Below are positions 1 through 9,380 of a stretch of 64,000 nt of DNA, in pieces. The notes below the pieces were generated by a model. The model was not told the origin of the DNA. It did no database searches and saw only the letters and a list, made by a program, of their open reading frames with translations. Origin of the DNA: an uncultured Campylobacter sp. (GTDB taxonomy: Bacteria > Campylobacterota > Campylobacteria > Campylobacterales > Campylobacteraceae); NCBI GenBank assembly GCA_934728065.1, contig CAKVDW010000002.1, forward strand, positions 1 through 64,000. The letters run 5' to 3'. A program made the position numbers and the translations under genes. Within the stretch, counting starts at the first letter, position 1. Every line of letters begins with the position of its first letter.

Positions 1-487
1 AATTGCATTTCCCAATTGCTATGATATACATCATATCCGATTTTTTTCACTATCTCATCAAAGTCGGGGAATAATCCACTATGCTCATTTATCACTCTAC
101 CAATTGCGCCATCTTCTTTTGCCTAGTATTTCTTTTGCCTAGTATTTCTTTTGTGAAGTCTTTCTTTAAAGATTTTGCTAATCTATGCTCTTTTGTTTCA
201 CCCTCTTGTTCGTTTTGAAATACGATATCATCAAATTTATCCACAACATAATCATTTATAAGCATACAACCTTCAGTGTCTTTTGGTGTGTGTCCATTGT
301 AAATGAGTGTGCTTCTAGCAAATGGAACAAAGTTATTATAAATTTGAAGTGTATTTGCCCTTATGCCATAATTATGCCAACTCACACTATACCTTCCCTC
401 AGACACTCTTAAATTTATCCCACTTTGGATGCAATCAGGTCCATTTCTATCAAGTATATAAGCGTATTGGTAATAAAAAATTTTACT
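1..487 (-). pseudogene. DUF5675-like protein, 5'-truncated and frameshifted
   Basis: The frame open from 487 downward lacks a usual start before a GTG at 406. It encodes a DUF5675-like core: YILDRNGPDC, GRYSVSWHNYG, then NGHTPKDTEGCMLIN, the family's GNTP.DTEGC signature. DUF5675 proteins often sit in phage or toxin loci, but their function is poorly known. The frame ends at 92 after two copies of a 16-bp repeat (117-148). Beyond the repeat a different frame stays open to the window edge and reads GAIGRVINEHSGLFPDFDEI, which looks like the natural continuation. The upstream end is joined directly to a truncated DUF4276 gene. I read this as a decayed gene; a repeat-length switch is the alternative. 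Confidence 0.55.
117..148. repeat. 16-bp tandem repeat, two copies
   Basis: The unit TTTTGCCTAGTATTTC occurs twice head to tail and is followed by TTTTG. Sixteen is not a multiple of three, so each copy shifts the frame of the gene reading through it. With two copies the DUF5675-like frame terminates at 92. With zero or three copies it would join the long downstream frame. Confidence 0.9.
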
Positions 488-642
488 CTATCGTAGTTTA
501 ATCCCCAACCTTTCTGTTTGCGAGAAGTTGGTATGACAATAGGTGTAAGATAAATTTGTAAATTTTCAAAATGTTGAGATAAAATATGTTTGACAAAAGT
601 CTCTTCACTCTGCCCTTCGCAAATGATATAAACTCTTTTCAT
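415..642 (-). pseudogene. DUF4276 (TOPRIM-like) protein, C-terminally truncated
   Basis: The N-terminus reads MKRVYIICEGQSEETFVKHI, then PTSRKQKGWGLNYDRVK, matching the start of DUF4276 proteins (VEGQTEETFV and RKYRGGLxxY-like motifs). These are predicted TOPRIM-fold proteins commonly encoded beside an AAA ATPase. Only about 75 residues remain of a family usually near 200, because the sequence runs into a DUF5675-like fragment around 455-487. The start is ATG at 642, overlapping the stop of the ATPase gene by four bases (ATGA), which supports an ancestral two-gene operon. Probably non-functional. Confidence 0.65.
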
Positions 643-1723
643 CAAGGACGACCGCCTATAAGATTACTCTTCCAAATTTCACCCAAAGAATAATCCTCAA
701 GCCAAACCTGTAAATCTTTTGCCTCCAACCTTTTAAATGTGGATTGATTATCTTCTCTATCCACAACTATAATGTCCTGTGGTTCAAAATAATTGATAAG
801 CTCAACTGATTGCGAAGAAATAATGATTTGCTTTTCTTTACCTGCTCGTTTAATCAGCTCGCTTAAAATGCAAAGAGCAAATGGGTGCAATCCAAGCTCA
901 GGTTCATCGATGATAAGTGTGTCTGGCATTAGCTCAAAAGGTTGCAACAACAAGGTCGCAAGGGCGACAAAACGAAGTGTGCCATCTGATAAATAATGTG
1001 CTTTAAAAGGCGTATCAGGGTCCGTTTTATCAAACCATTCAAGCTGGATATATTCATCATCTCTTAATATAAAACCACCAAAAAATGGCGCGACCATTTG
1101 TATGGTAGCGATGATTTGCTCGTAATGCTCTTTAAATTTGTCTTTAAGCATTTTAAGGTATGGGGCTAGATTTTGGGCGTCTTGTTTAAAAATAAGATTA
1201 TCTATGCTCGCACATTTGCCTTTCATTTTTGAGGTATCGCTAGTGTCGTGGAAGTGGTAGATTTTCCATTGTTGAATTGAATCTTTAATATACCTTGCTA
1301 CGGCTTTGGAAGGAGAGTATTTTTCAATCTCACTAAGACGACTTTCTTCTAAATTTTGCCCAAGATTAACAGTGATATTTCTTTTAAATCCAAAAAATAA
1401 CCTTTTTCATCTTTAATTAAAAGTTTGTTTTCTTGCGTTGGAATAAGTTCCACATTATATTTATTTAAAGCGAACTTAAATTCAAAAAAAATTTTCTCCG
1501 TATGTTTTCTGCCAAAATATAAAAAATTATCAGGCGATTTGCTTTGAGTATAAAGCTGCAATCTTTTATTATACATTTCATTAAGCAGTCTAAAAGCGGA
1601 GATAAAATTACTTTTACCAACTCCATTAGCCCCGATGAGTATATTTAAATTTTTAAGTTCAAATTCCCCTAAGGATTTAATGGATTTGTAGCCTTGTATG
1701 ATAATTTTATCCACTTTCGCCAT
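642..1723 (-). pseudogene. AAA family ATPase (AAA_21 / RecF-like), frameshifted
   Basis: The N-terminal part from 1723 carries the Walker A region LIGANGVGKSNFISAF. The C-terminal part carries YHFHDTSDTSK, the Walker B-type LIIDEPELGLHP and the IIISSQSVELINYF region. Together these are the hallmarks of AAA_21 ATPases that partner DUF4276 or other TOPRIM proteins in putative defence loci. The two halves lie in different frames. Reading both, a single-base shift near 1375-1400 (after YFLDLK) would rejoin them into one protein of about 360 residues. The start ATG lies seven bases after the infC stop, so the gene sits at the end of the thrS-infC transcript. It is either a decayed gene or a sequencing error; decay of the DUF4276 partner favours the former. 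Confidence 0.7.
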
Positions 1724-1729
1724 TTGAAT

Positions 1730-2248
1730 TTACACCTTCTTCGGCGTTACAAGCATATTGACATAGCGTCCTTCAAAATTTGGCTCTTTCTCGCGGCTTG
1801 CCTTGTCTTCTATGCTTTGATAAATTCGTTCAAGCAATGCAACGCCAACTTCTGGGTTTGACATCTCGCGCCCCTTTAAAAACACACGAAATTTCACAAA
1901 TTTACCCTGCTCTAAAAACTCCAAAGCGTGCTTGACTTTATAATTTATGTCATTTTGCGCGATTTTAACTGAAAGTTTGATTTCCTTAATGTCGATAACC
2001 TTTTGCTTTTTTTTCGCTTCTTTTTGCTTTTTTTCCTGCTGATAGCGGAATTTGCCAAAGTCCATTATCTTGGCTACGGGCGGTTTTGCTTCTGGCGAAA
2101 TCAAAACTAGGTCAAGTCCTTTTTTTTCAGCGAGTTTTAAGGCTTCTTCGCGGCTTAAAATTCCAAAAACCTCTCCATCATCACCAACACAGCGAAGTTC
2201 TCCCGCTCTTATTTCTTCGTTGAGCAATACATCTTTTTCCTTACTCAA
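1730..2248 (-). CDS. infC: Translation initiation factor IF-3
   Basis: IF-3 binds the 30S subunit, discriminates start codons and prevents premature subunit joining. The 172-residue product has the N-terminal IF3 domain ([17 protein letters not shown]), the lysine-rich linker ([11 protein letters not shown]) and the C-terminal domain with [15 protein letters not shown] and [12 protein letters not shown]. The start is TTG at 2248, which overlaps the thrS stop (TTGA). A non-ATG start is usual for infC and is the basis of IF-3 autoregulation in other bacteria. No better start lies nearby. Second gene of the thrS-infC operon. Confidence 0.96.
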   Translation of the reverse strand: MSKEKDVLLNEEIRAGELRCVGDDGEVFGILSREEALKLAEKKGLDLVLISPEAKPPVAKIMDFGKFRYQQEKKQKEAKKKQKVIDIKEIKLSVKIAQNDINYKVKHALEFLEQGKFVKFRVFLKGREMSNPEVGVALLERIYQSIEDKASREKEPNFEGRYVNMLVTPKKV

Positions 2249-4053
2249 AAACGCACCTCATCTAATTTCTCCTTTACAAAATTTAAAAACTCTTTCAAAG
2301 AAAGGTTTTTTTGTATTTTAGCCCTGCGGTCGCGCAAGGCAACGCTTTTTTGCGAAAGTTCCTCATCGCCCAAAACGATAATCATCGGCAGCCTTTGCTG
2401 CTCGGCGGTGCGGATTTTCTTACTCAAACTCTCATTTTTATCATAAATTTCACTATCTACACCCAAATTTAAAAGCTCAGCGTAAATTTCTTTGGCGTAG
2501 TTTTGATGATTTGCAGCTATTGGCACTATGCCCACTTGCGTAGGCGCGATGAAAAACGGAAACTCACCCGCACAATGCTCTGTCAAAATGCCGATAAAGC
2601 GCTCAAAGCTACCCAAAATCGCGCGGTGAAGCATTACGGGGCGTAGTTTGGTGTTATCGCTTGCGGTGTATTCAAGCTCAAAGCGTTCGGGTAAGTTAAA
2701 ATCCACTTGTATAGTCCCGCACTGCCATTTGCGCTTTAAGGCGTCTGTGATTTTTATGTCTATCTTTGGTCCATAAAAAGCTCCGCCGCCCTCGTCAATG
2801 CCGTATTTAAGCCCTTGTTCGTCCAAAGCCTCTTTTAAAGCCCTTGTGGCGTTGTCCCAAATTTCATCATTTCCTATGGCTTTTTCGGGCTTTGTGGAGA
2901 TTTCCATTTCATACTCAAAGTCAAAAGCACGCATTAGCGAGCTAACAAAGTCTAAAATTTCAAGCACAAGCGGTTTGATTTGGCTTGGCATACAAAAGAT
3001 ATGCGCGTCATCTTGTGTGAATTCACGCACGCGAAACAGCCCGTGCAAAACCCCGCTTTTTTCGTGGCGATGCACCACGCCATACTCAAAATACTTTATC
3101 GGCAAATCGCGGTAACTTCGCACTTCGCTTTGATAAATTTTTATGTGTCCTACGCAGTTCATCGGCTTTATGCCATACTCTTGCTCATCAATTTGCGTAA
3201 AATACATATTTTCTTTGTAGTTTGCGTAGTGTCCGCTGATTTTCCACGCCTCAGCTTTAAGGATTTCAGGTCCGCGAACAGGCTCATAGCCTCGAATTCT
3301 ATGGACTTTATACAAGATATGCTCTAATTTTGAGCGCATTCTAGCTCCATTACTCAGCCAAAGCGGCAAGCCTCCGCCGATTTGCTCATCAAAATGAAAG
3401 AGTTTGAGCTGTGTGCCAAGTTTGCGATGGTCGCGTTTTTTCGCCTCTTCTAAAATGCGTAAATGCTCTTTTAAGCTCTCTTTGTCCGCAAAGGCTGTGC
3501 CGTAAATGCGCGTGAGCATTTCTCTTTTTTCATCGCCGCCCAAATAAGCCCCAGCAATGCGCGTGAGCTTGAAAAACTGCAAGAATTTGGTATTTGGCAA
3601 ATGCGGACCGCGACACAAGTCCTCAAAATCGCCCTGCCTATAAATGCCAACCTTGCCCTGCGGTATCCTTAAAAGCACCTCTTGCTTTAAATCATCATCT
3701 TTAAATTTAGCCACTGCCTCGCTTTTGTCAAGCTCATAACGCGAAATTTCAAGCCTAGCGTTTGCAAATTCTTTCATCTTTGCTTCAATCTTTGGCAAAT
3801 CCTCATCGCTTAACTTTTCACTCACGCGAAAATCATAATAAAAGCCGTCCTCGATGACGGGACCTACGAAAAATTTAGCCTCAGGGTAAAGGGCTTTTAT
3901 CGCTTGTGCCATAAGGTGCGCACAGCTGTGGCGTAGCACTTCTAAACATTTGGGTGAATTATCAAAATAAATGGGGTCAAACTCTTTTGAAGTTGCACTT
4001 TGCGTGTCTATGATATTGCCCTCGCATTGATAGGCGATAATATCTTCTCTCAT
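2245..4053 (-). CDS. thrS: Threonine-tRNA ligase
   Basis: Charges tRNA-Thr with threonine in the cytoplasm. The 602-residue protein shows the editing-domain zinc motif HSCAH near residue 43. It has class II motif 2 ([20 protein letters not shown]), the catalytic zinc cysteine in KPMNCVGH, and motif 3 ([21 protein letters not shown]). The anticodon-binding domain follows ([13 protein letters not shown] onward). The extreme N-terminus is short relative to the E. coli enzyme (642 aa), with no complete TGS domain, as is typical for Campylobacter ThrS. First gene of an operon with infC; a -10 element lies about 40 bases upstream. Confidence 0.97.
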   Translation of the reverse strand: MREDIIAYQCEGNIIDTQSATSKEFDPIYFDNSPKCLEVLRHSCAHLMAQAIKALYPEAKFFVGPVIEDGFYYDFRVSEKLSDEDLPKIEAKMKEFANARLEISRYELDKSEAVAKFKDDDLKQEVLLRIPQGKVGIYRQGDFEDLCRGPHLPNTKFLQFFKLTRIAGAYLGGDEKREMLTRIYGTAFADKESLKEHLRILEEAKKRDHRKLGTQLKLFHFDEQIGGGLPLWLSNGARMRSKLEHILYKVHRIRGYEPVRGPEILKAEAWKISGHYANYKENMYFTQIDEQEYGIKPMNCVGHIKIYQSEVRSYRDLPIKYFEYGVVHRHEKSGVLHGLFRVREFTQDDAHIFCMPSQIKPLVLEILDFVSSLMRAFDFEYEMEISTKPEKAIGNDEIWDNATRALKEALDEQGLKYGIDEGGGAFYGPKIDIKITDALKRKWQCGTIQVDFNLPERFELEYTASDNTKLRPVMLHRAILGSFERFIGILTEHCAGEFPFFIAPTQVGIVPIAANHQNYAKEIYAELLNLGVDSEIYDKNESLSKKIRTAEQQRLPMIIVLGDEELSQKSVALRDRRAKIQKNLSLKEFLNFVKEKLDEVRF

Positions 4054-4370
4054 TGATAAAATTTATACTCCCAAAAATAAAAATATGTGGATAATTGTAG
4101 CCTTGTAAAGCTTAAGTTTATTTTAAATTCTAGCATTTTTTTGCAAAAAAGCTTGAAATTTTTGCAGATTTTTGCTTTTTTGTCAAATTTTTTGTGAAAT
4201 TTAACTCAATTTCGCCCTTAAAATCAAATTTACACAAAATTTTACGCATTTTGCCCTTGTAAGCCATTTTCGCAAAATGGCGTGGCAAGTCATAAAAAAG
4301 CAATCTTTGCCACAAAAATAAAGCCACACGAGATTCAAGGTCAAATAAATTTACACAAAGCAAGTAAATT
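4054..4370. other. Intergenic region between nrdA and thrS
   Basis: This 317-base AT-rich stretch separates the end of nrdA from the start of thrS, both on the minus strand. Besides the thrS promoter it contains one TTATCCACA-type word (4085-4093, minus strand) and an open frame at 4130-4363 whose composition looks non-coding. I see no clear terminator hairpin. Confidence 0.6.
4094..4099 (-). promoter_or_regulatory. Predicted -10 element for thrS-infC
   Basis: TACAAT on the minus strand, followed by an AT-rich leader and a purine-rich GGGAG upstream of the thrS ATG at 4053. Campylobacter sigma-70 promoters depend mainly on the -10 element, so no -35 is claimed. Confidence 0.5.
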
Positions 4371-6740
4371 TCACTGACACCCTTCGCATTCTATGCTTCT
4401 GTCCGCCACATCTACCTTTGTGCTGTCAGGGCTTTCGCTACGCAAATAATAGGTCGATTTTATGCCAAGTTCGTGCGCTAGAGTGTAAATTTCATTGAGG
4501 TATCCACCACTTGCTTTATCCAGCGACATAAAGATATTGAGGCTTTGTCCTTGGTCTATCCATTTAGCGCGCACAGCAGCAGCCTTTACTAGAATTTTTT
4601 GGTCAAGTTCATAAGCTGAAGTATAATATCCCCAAGAATCAAGGTTTAAATTTGGAACAACAACAGGGATAATCCCGCTTAAATTATGTTCAAACCATTT
4701 TCGTTTATACACAGGTTCTATGGTTTGGGTTGTGCCTACGAGTATGGAGATGCTTGAAGTGGGTGCGATAGCCATCAAATAGCCGTTTCGCATTCCGTCT
4801 TTTTTCACCTTTTCGCGCAATTTGTCCCAATCACAAGAACTTTGCTCAAAAAGCCCCTCCCTTAAAGTCAGCGCCTTTGCCTTTTCGCTCGCTACATCGA
4901 TAGGAAAGATACCTCTACTCCAATTTGAGCCATCAAAATCAGGATAAGAACCTTTTTCTAAAGCCAAATTTGAGCTAGCTTGTATGCACTCATAGCTTAT
5001 ATTTTCCATTATTTCATCTATCTTAAACAAATGCTCATCGCTGCCCCAATGAATTTGTGCTTCTGCAAGCATTTGCGCTTCGCCCATTACACCAAGTCCT
5101 ATGCTGCGGGATTTTAAATTTGTGTTTTTTACCTTTATGTGCGGATAAAAATTCAAATCAATCACATTATCAAGCATTCTCACCGCCGTTGGCACGACTC
5201 TTGCGATGTCTTCTTTGGTGTTTATCTTGCTTAAATTTATGCTTGCTAGGTTGCAAACGGCGGTTTTGCCGTCATTTTTAAATTTTTCGACTATATAAAC
5301 CTTTTTGCCGTTTATGCTGTCAAGAGAGGAGATTTTTTTGGCTGGTTTGCTGTAACCACCATCAATTTGAATGATTTGCTCCTCATCTAAGTGAAGTTCG
5401 CTTAAATCATCAAAAATGACTTTGATTTGATAGTAGTTTGGCTCGGTGTTTTGAAAGATTTCCGTGCATAAATTTGAACTTCTAATTATACCTGAATGAC
5501 TGTTTGGATTTGTCCTATTTGCTGTATCTTTAAAGCACAAAAAGGGCATTCCTGTTTCAAAATAATTAAGCAAAATCTTTTTCCAAAGCTCTTTAGCATC
5601 GACTATTTCTTTGGAGATATGTTCATTTTTTTCGTATTCTTCATATCTCTTTTCAAACTTTTCTCCATAAAGTTCGCACAAATCGCCCGTTTCAAGCGGG
5701 TCAAAAAGTGTCCATTTGTCATTTTGTTTGACCCTTTTCATAAACAAATCATTTATCCACAAGGCTGGAAAAAGCTCGTGGGCTCTTCTTCTTTCCTCGC
5801 CTGAATTTTTGCGCAAATCAATAAAATCATTTATATCCATATGCCAAGGCTCGATATAAACGGCGATTGCGCCCTTTCGTGTGCCAAGTTGATCAACCGC
5901 TACGGCTATGTCGTTGGTGATTTTTAAGAAAGGTATGATGCCCCCAGCGGCGTTTTTATGCCCATCAATGCTGCCGCCCATAGCGCGCACTTTAGACCAG
6001 TCCCAGCCTATGCCACCGCCAAATTTAGAAAGCAAAGCCATTTCTTTGTAAGAATCAAAAATGCCTTCTATATTGTCGCTCGTGCTGCCTATGTAGCAAG
6101 ATGAGAGTTGATGCCTTGTAGTTCTTGCGTTTGAGAGTGTCGGCGTGGCAAGCATTACTTCAAATTTGGAGATTAAATCATAAAATTTCTTCGCCCATTC
6201 TTGTGGGTTAAATTCATTTTGAGCCAAAAACATAGCTATGCCCATAAACATTTGTTGTGGCAGTTCTATCGGCTCGCCCTTTTTGTCCTTGATGAGATAC
6301 CTATCATAAAGGGTTTTTATGCCCAAATAAGTAAATTGCAAATCCCGTTCAGGCTTTATGTAGTCGTTTAAGTCGTCCAAATCATACTTTTCTTTCAGCC
6401 CCAACAAAATGCGCCCTTCTTTTTCGCCTTTTTCAAAGTATTCTTTAAGGTGATTGTAGCGGTTTATCCCGCTTACTCTTTTGTGCAGGCTGTATAAAAA
6501 AAGTCTTGCCGCAACAAAGGTCCAATCAGGGCAATCCACATCGATTTTATCCACAGCGGTTTTTATTAAGGTTTCTTGGATTTCTTTTGTGGAAATGCCG
6601 TCTCTAAACTGAATTTTTGCATCAAGTTCTAATTCACTAAGACTTACTCCGCTAAGTCCTTCAACAGCCTCACTTGTGCATTTTTTGATTTTGGAAATGT
6701 CTAATTCTTCGACTCTTCCGCTCCTTTTGACTACTTTCAT
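4371..6740 (-). CDS. nrdA: Ribonucleoside-diphosphate reductase, alpha subunit (class Ia)
   Basis: Catalyses reduction of ribonucleoside diphosphates to deoxyribonucleotides together with the NrdB radical subunit. The 789-residue protein has an N-terminal ATP-cone (VVKRSGRVEELDISKI). The active-site cysteine region HQLSSCYIGSTSDNIEGI is present, as are the glycine-rich GGGIGWDWSKVRAMGG and the radical cysteine in SSNLCTEIFQNTE. The C-terminal redox-shuttle tail CEGCQ closes the protein. It begins 18 bases after purB, so both are probably co-transcribed. The Shine-Dalgarno AAAGGAG is separated from the ATG by an unusually long A tract. Confidence 0.96.
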   Translation of the reverse strand: MKVVKRSGRVEELDISKIKKCTSEAVEGLSGVSLSELELDAKIQFRDGISTKEIQETLIKTAVDKIDVDCPDWTFVAARLFLYSLHKRVSGINRYNHLKEYFEKGEKEGRILLGLKEKYDLDDLNDYIKPERDLQFTYLGIKTLYDRYLIKDKKGEPIELPQQMFMGIAMFLAQNEFNPQEWAKKFYDLISKFEVMLATPTLSNARTTRHQLSSCYIGSTSDNIEGIFDSYKEMALLSKFGGGIGWDWSKVRAMGGSIDGHKNAAGGIIPFLKITNDIAVAVDQLGTRKGAIAVYIEPWHMDINDFIDLRKNSGEERRRAHELFPALWINDLFMKRVKQNDKWTLFDPLETGDLCELYGEKFEKRYEEYEKNEHISKEIVDAKELWKKILLNYFETGMPFLCFKDTANRTNPNSHSGIIRSSNLCTEIFQNTEPNYYQIKVIFDDLSELHLDEEQIIQIDGGYSKPAKKISSLDSINGKKVYIVEKFKNDGKTAVCNLASINLSKINTKEDIARVVPTAVRMLDNVIDLNFYPHIKVKNTNLKSRSIGLGVMGEAQMLAEAQIHWGSDEHLFKIDEIMENISYECIQASSNLALEKGSYPDFDGSNWSRGIFPIDVASEKAKALTLREGLFEQSSCDWDKLREKVKKDGMRNGYLMAIAPTSSISILVGTTQTIEPVYKRKWFEHNLSGIIPVVVPNLNLDSWGYYTSAYELDQKILVKAAAVRAKWIDQGQSLNIFMSLDKASGGYLNEIYTLAHELGIKSTYYLRSESPDSTKVDVADRSIECEGCQ

Positions 6741-6752
6741 TTTTTTTTTTTT
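6741..6752 (-). repeat. A12 homopolymer between nrdA ribosome-binding site and start codon
   Basis: Twelve adenines on the coding strand (thirteen with the A of ATG) sit exactly between AAAGGAG and the nrdA start. Slippage here would alter Shine-Dalgarno spacing rather than reading frame. Confidence 0.9.
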
Positions 6753-6758
6753 CTCCTT

Positions 6759-8090
6759 TCAATCTACGAAAACTCGTGCAAAAATTGCATCAACATTTTT
6801 GGTGTAATATGTGTAATCAAAGCATTTTTTAATGTCTTGCTCTGATAAACTCTGTCCTAGCTCCTTATCTTCAAGTAAAGATTGCAAAAACAAGCTTTCC
6901 CCTTTTGAATTTAAAACTTCTTTGCCGCATTGCAAATCCTCCCACACTTTCATCGCATTTCTTTGCACGATTTTGTAGGCATCTTCGCGACTTATACCCT
7001 TTAAAGGTAGCTCCAAAAGCACCCTTTGTGAAAAAACCAAACCGCCTGTTAAATTTAAATTTTTCATCATATTTTGCGGATACACAAGCAAATTTTCGAT
7101 TAAGTTCGTAAGCCGCACCAACATAAAATCAGCCGTTACAAAGCTATCAGGCAACATAAAACGCTCCACACTTGAATGGCTTATATCGCGCTCGTGCCAA
7201 AGGGCGACATTTTCAAGCGCGGGCGTTACAAAAGAGCGGATTATGCGACAAAGCCCCGTGATATTTTCGCTTAAAACGGGGTTTCGCTTGTGTGGCATCG
7301 CCGAACTGCCCTTTTGCCCTTGTGAGAAAAATTCCTCCGCCTCATACACTTCTGTGCGTTGTAAGTGCCTGATATTGACGGCAATTTTCTCGCAACTTGC
7401 CGCTAAAATGGCAAGGGCTGAGATGACCTGGGCGTATCTGTCGCGCTGAATGATTTGATTTGACACGGGTGCTGGCTTTAAGCCTAAATTTTTGCAAACC
7501 TTTTCTTCAAATTCAAGCGGAGCGTGAGCGAAATTTCCCATCGCACCGCTGAGTTTTCCATAGCTTATGCACTCTTTTGCGTTTTCAAGCAAGCTTAAAG
7601 CGTGCTTTATCTCATCAAACCAAACCGCTAACACCAGCCCAAAGGTTATCGGCTCGCCGTGTATGCCGTGGCTACGCCCAACCATAAGAGTGTCTTTGAA
7701 TTCAAACGCCCTTTTTTCAAGTGCTTTGAGTAAATTTTGCGTGTCAGCGATGATTAAATCAAGGCTATCTCTTACTTGCAAAGCCACAGCCGTGTCTATG
7801 CAGTCGCTTGAAGTCATTCCATAGTGCAAAAACCTACTCTCTGCGCCTAAATTTTCACTCACACTTGTGAGAAATGCTATGACATCGTGCTTTGTCGTCT
7901 TTTCTATCTCGTCAATGCGCCCTATGTCAAATTTGGCATTAGCAAGAATTTTATTACAGCTTTCATCATCTACAAAACCAAGTTCATTCCACGCTTTAAC
8001 AGCAGCAAGTTCGACCTTAAGCCAAGCTTCGTATTTAGCTTGCAAGTCCCATTTTTTTGCCATAAGTTCCCTGCTGTAACGCTTTATCAT
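6759..8090 (-). CDS. purB: Adenylosuccinate lyase
   Basis: Acts twice in purine biosynthesis: it releases fumarate from SAICAR to give AICAR, and from adenylosuccinate to give AMP. The 443-residue protein belongs to the fumarase/aspartase superfamily. It shows the TSSDCID substrate-binding segment, GRSHGIHGEPITFG with the catalytic histidine region, and the signature GSSAMPHKRNPVLSENI. Start ATG at 8090 is preceded by AAGGTG. It is the first gene of a likely purB-nrdA unit, driven from the divergent region shared with the pseudouridine synthase gene. Confidence 0.96.
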   Translation of the reverse strand: MIKRYSRELMAKKWDLQAKYEAWLKVELAAVKAWNELGFVDDESCNKILANAKFDIGRIDEIEKTTKHDVIAFLTSVSENLGAESRFLHYGMTSSDCIDTAVALQVRDSLDLIIADTQNLLKALEKRAFEFKDTLMVGRSHGIHGEPITFGLVLAVWFDEIKHALSLLENAKECISYGKLSGAMGNFAHAPLEFEEKVCKNLGLKPAPVSNQIIQRDRYAQVISALAILAASCEKIAVNIRHLQRTEVYEAEEFFSQGQKGSSAMPHKRNPVLSENITGLCRIIRSFVTPALENVALWHERDISHSSVERFMLPDSFVTADFMLVRLTNLIENLLVYPQNMMKNLNLTGGLVFSQRVLLELPLKGISREDAYKIVQRNAMKVWEDLQCGKEVLNSKGESLFLQSLLEDKELGQSLSEQDIKKCFDYTYYTKNVDAIFARVFVD

Positions 8091-8104
8091 TAAACACCTT
8101 TTGT

Positions 8105-8151
8105 TATAATTTTTGAAAATAAAAAGGTAATTATAACTGAAAAAAATTATA
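8105..8151. promoter_or_regulatory. Divergent promoter region purB / pseudouridine synthase
   Basis: Between the two divergent genes lie TATAAT on the plus strand at 8105-8110, and TATAAT on the minus strand at 8130-8135 and 8146-8151. These are suitable -10 elements for the rightward synthase gene and the leftward purB-nrdA unit. Confidence 0.5.
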
Positions 8152-8163
8152 AAAGGTTTAAAT

Positions 8164-9075
8164 TTGGCTTATAAAAAGATTAAACTTGAAAATGATGAAT
8201 TACCAGCCTTTCAAATCCTTATGAAAAATTTAAAAATTTCAATGAGCGATGCTCAAAAGCTCATTGATAAAAAAAGACTTTTTTGTAATGAAATTTTAAT
8301 TACAAAAAAGAATCAAATTTTAAAAGGAGAGGTCGAACTTATAGTCTATAAAAATGCTCCACAAGGGCAAAAACCGCTTTTTGATAATCAAAACTTTGCC
8401 GTTTTTGATAAACAAAGCGGAATTTTAAGCCACCCAAATGGACGAAACTGCGCTTACAGCCTGTGCGATGAAATTTGGCATTTATATGGAAAAGAAGCCT
8501 GTGTAGCTCATAGGCTTGACAGAGAAACGAGCGGTTTGATTTTAGTGGCAAAAAATAAGAAAACACAAATTATACTCAAAACTATGTTTGAAAAAAAACA
8601 AATTCAAAAAGAATATATTGCCCTAGCTTATGGAGAAACACCGCTTGAATTTGTGTGTGATGAGCCGATGAATTTAGCGGGGAATTATGATAGCATAAAA
8701 ACAAGAATGCGAATTTGCCCTTTAAATGAGGGTGGCAAAGAGGCAAGGACTGAGTTTAAAAGACTTGAATTTTTTAAGGACATTAATGCTTCACTTCTTT
8801 TGGTTCGACCCCTTACGGGACGACAGCATCAAATTCGTTTGCACTTGTTTCATATGAAACATAGAATTTTGGGCGAACCTTTATACGGATTAGAAAAAAC
8901 AGATATTGAGGCTATTTTGGACAAAAAAATGAGCGTTGATGATAGAATTACTATTACAGGAGCAAAAAGATTATGTTTGCACTCTCATCGTTTAGCTTTT
9001 GAATTTGAGGGCGAAAAATTTGACATTATTTCTCAAAAAGATATAAAGACAGAGTTTTTAGAGGCTTTAAGTTAA
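8164..9075 (+). CDS. RluA/RluD family rRNA or tRNA pseudouridine synthase
   Basis: Isomerises uridine to pseudouridine in structured RNA; the exact target cannot be read from sequence. The 303-residue protein has an N-terminal S4-like RNA-binding segment (ILMKNLKISMSDAQKLIDKKR). The catalytic aspartate motif is HRLDRETSGLILVAKN, followed by the RluA-class LTGRQHQIRLHL. The start is TTG at 8164, preceded by AAAAGG. It resembles Cj0022c of C. jejuni, which likewise lies beside purB. A parS-like palindrome is embedded in the coding sequence at 8846-8861. Confidence 0.9.
   Translation: MAYKKIKLENDELPAFQILMKNLKISMSDAQKLIDKKRLFCNEILITKKNQILKGEVELIVYKNAPQGQKPLFDNQNFAVFDKQSGILSHPNGRNCAYSLCDEIWHLYGKEACVAHRLDRETSGLILVAKNKKTQIILKTMFEKKQIQKEYIALAYGETPLEFVCDEPMNLAGNYDSIKTRMRICPLNEGGKEARTEFKRLEFFKDINASLLLVRPLTGRQHQIRLHLFHMKHRILGEPLYGLEKTDIEAILDKKMSVDDRITITGAKRLCLHSHRLAFEFEGEKFDIISQKDIKTEFLEALS
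8846..8861. other. parS-like palindrome 1
   Basis: TGTTTCATATGAAACA is a perfect 16-bp palindrome, differing from the canonical ParB site TGTTTCACGTGAAACA only at two central bases. It lies inside the pseudouridine synthase gene. It is identical to the sites at 11784 and 20310. Confidence 0.6.
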
Positions 9076-9111
9076 TTATTTTTCTTAAGGATTATTTAAG
9101 TATTTTTTAAT

Positions 9112-9117
9112 TATAAT
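9112..9117 (+). promoter_or_regulatory. Predicted -10 element for the small CxxCH protein gene
   Basis: TATAAT 29 bases before the ATG at 9147, with AAAAGGAT as ribosome-binding site between them. Confidence 0.5.
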
Positions 9118-9146
9118 TCTCAAAGTTATATTTTCAAAAGGATATT

Positions 9147-9380
9147 ATGATGATAAAAAAAATAAGCTTTGCTATACTAATGACAACAGTGCTTTATGCT
9201 ACATCTTGTCCTTATGAAGAAAAAATGCAAGAGGATAGAGCTGCCCCAATTATAGGACTATTAATTCGTTTGGGATGGACATATTCGTCATATCTTAATG
9301 CTCCGAGCTTAAATGACCCTTTATATTCTGGGGGACCATCTAAACCAGGAAAGTGTTTATCGTGCCACAATCAACCATAG
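9147..9380 (+). CDS. Small exported protein with a single haem-binding CxxCH motif
   Basis: This 77-residue protein has an N-terminal signal peptide (MMIKKISFAILMTTVLYATS). It ends in KPGKCLSCHNQP, a CxxCH c-type haem attachment motif placed at the extreme C-terminus. No axial methionine follows the motif, and a full cytochrome c fold is unlikely at about 58 mature residues. It could be a minimal monohaem electron shuttle or a non-haem protein with a chance motif. Its own promoter and good ribosome-binding site (AAAAGGAT) support expression. The next gene overlaps its end, suggesting coupling to a membrane protein. I recognise no named family. Confidence 0.7.
   Translation: MMIKKISFAILMTTVLYATSCPYEEKMQEDRAAPIIGLLIRLGWTYSSYLNAPSLNDPLYSGGPSKPGKCLSCHNQP

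Noticed and set aside
4085..4093. DnaA-box-like TTATCCACA near thrS, with similar single words in nrdA and rlmN
   Set aside because: They are isolated, without a cluster or an AT-rich unwinding element. In nrdA and rlmN they encode ordinary codons, so no origin is claimed.
4130..4363. 77-codon minus-strand frame between nrdA and thrS
   Set aside because: Composition is that of AT-rich non-coding DNA, with no ribosome-binding site and no recognisable domain.
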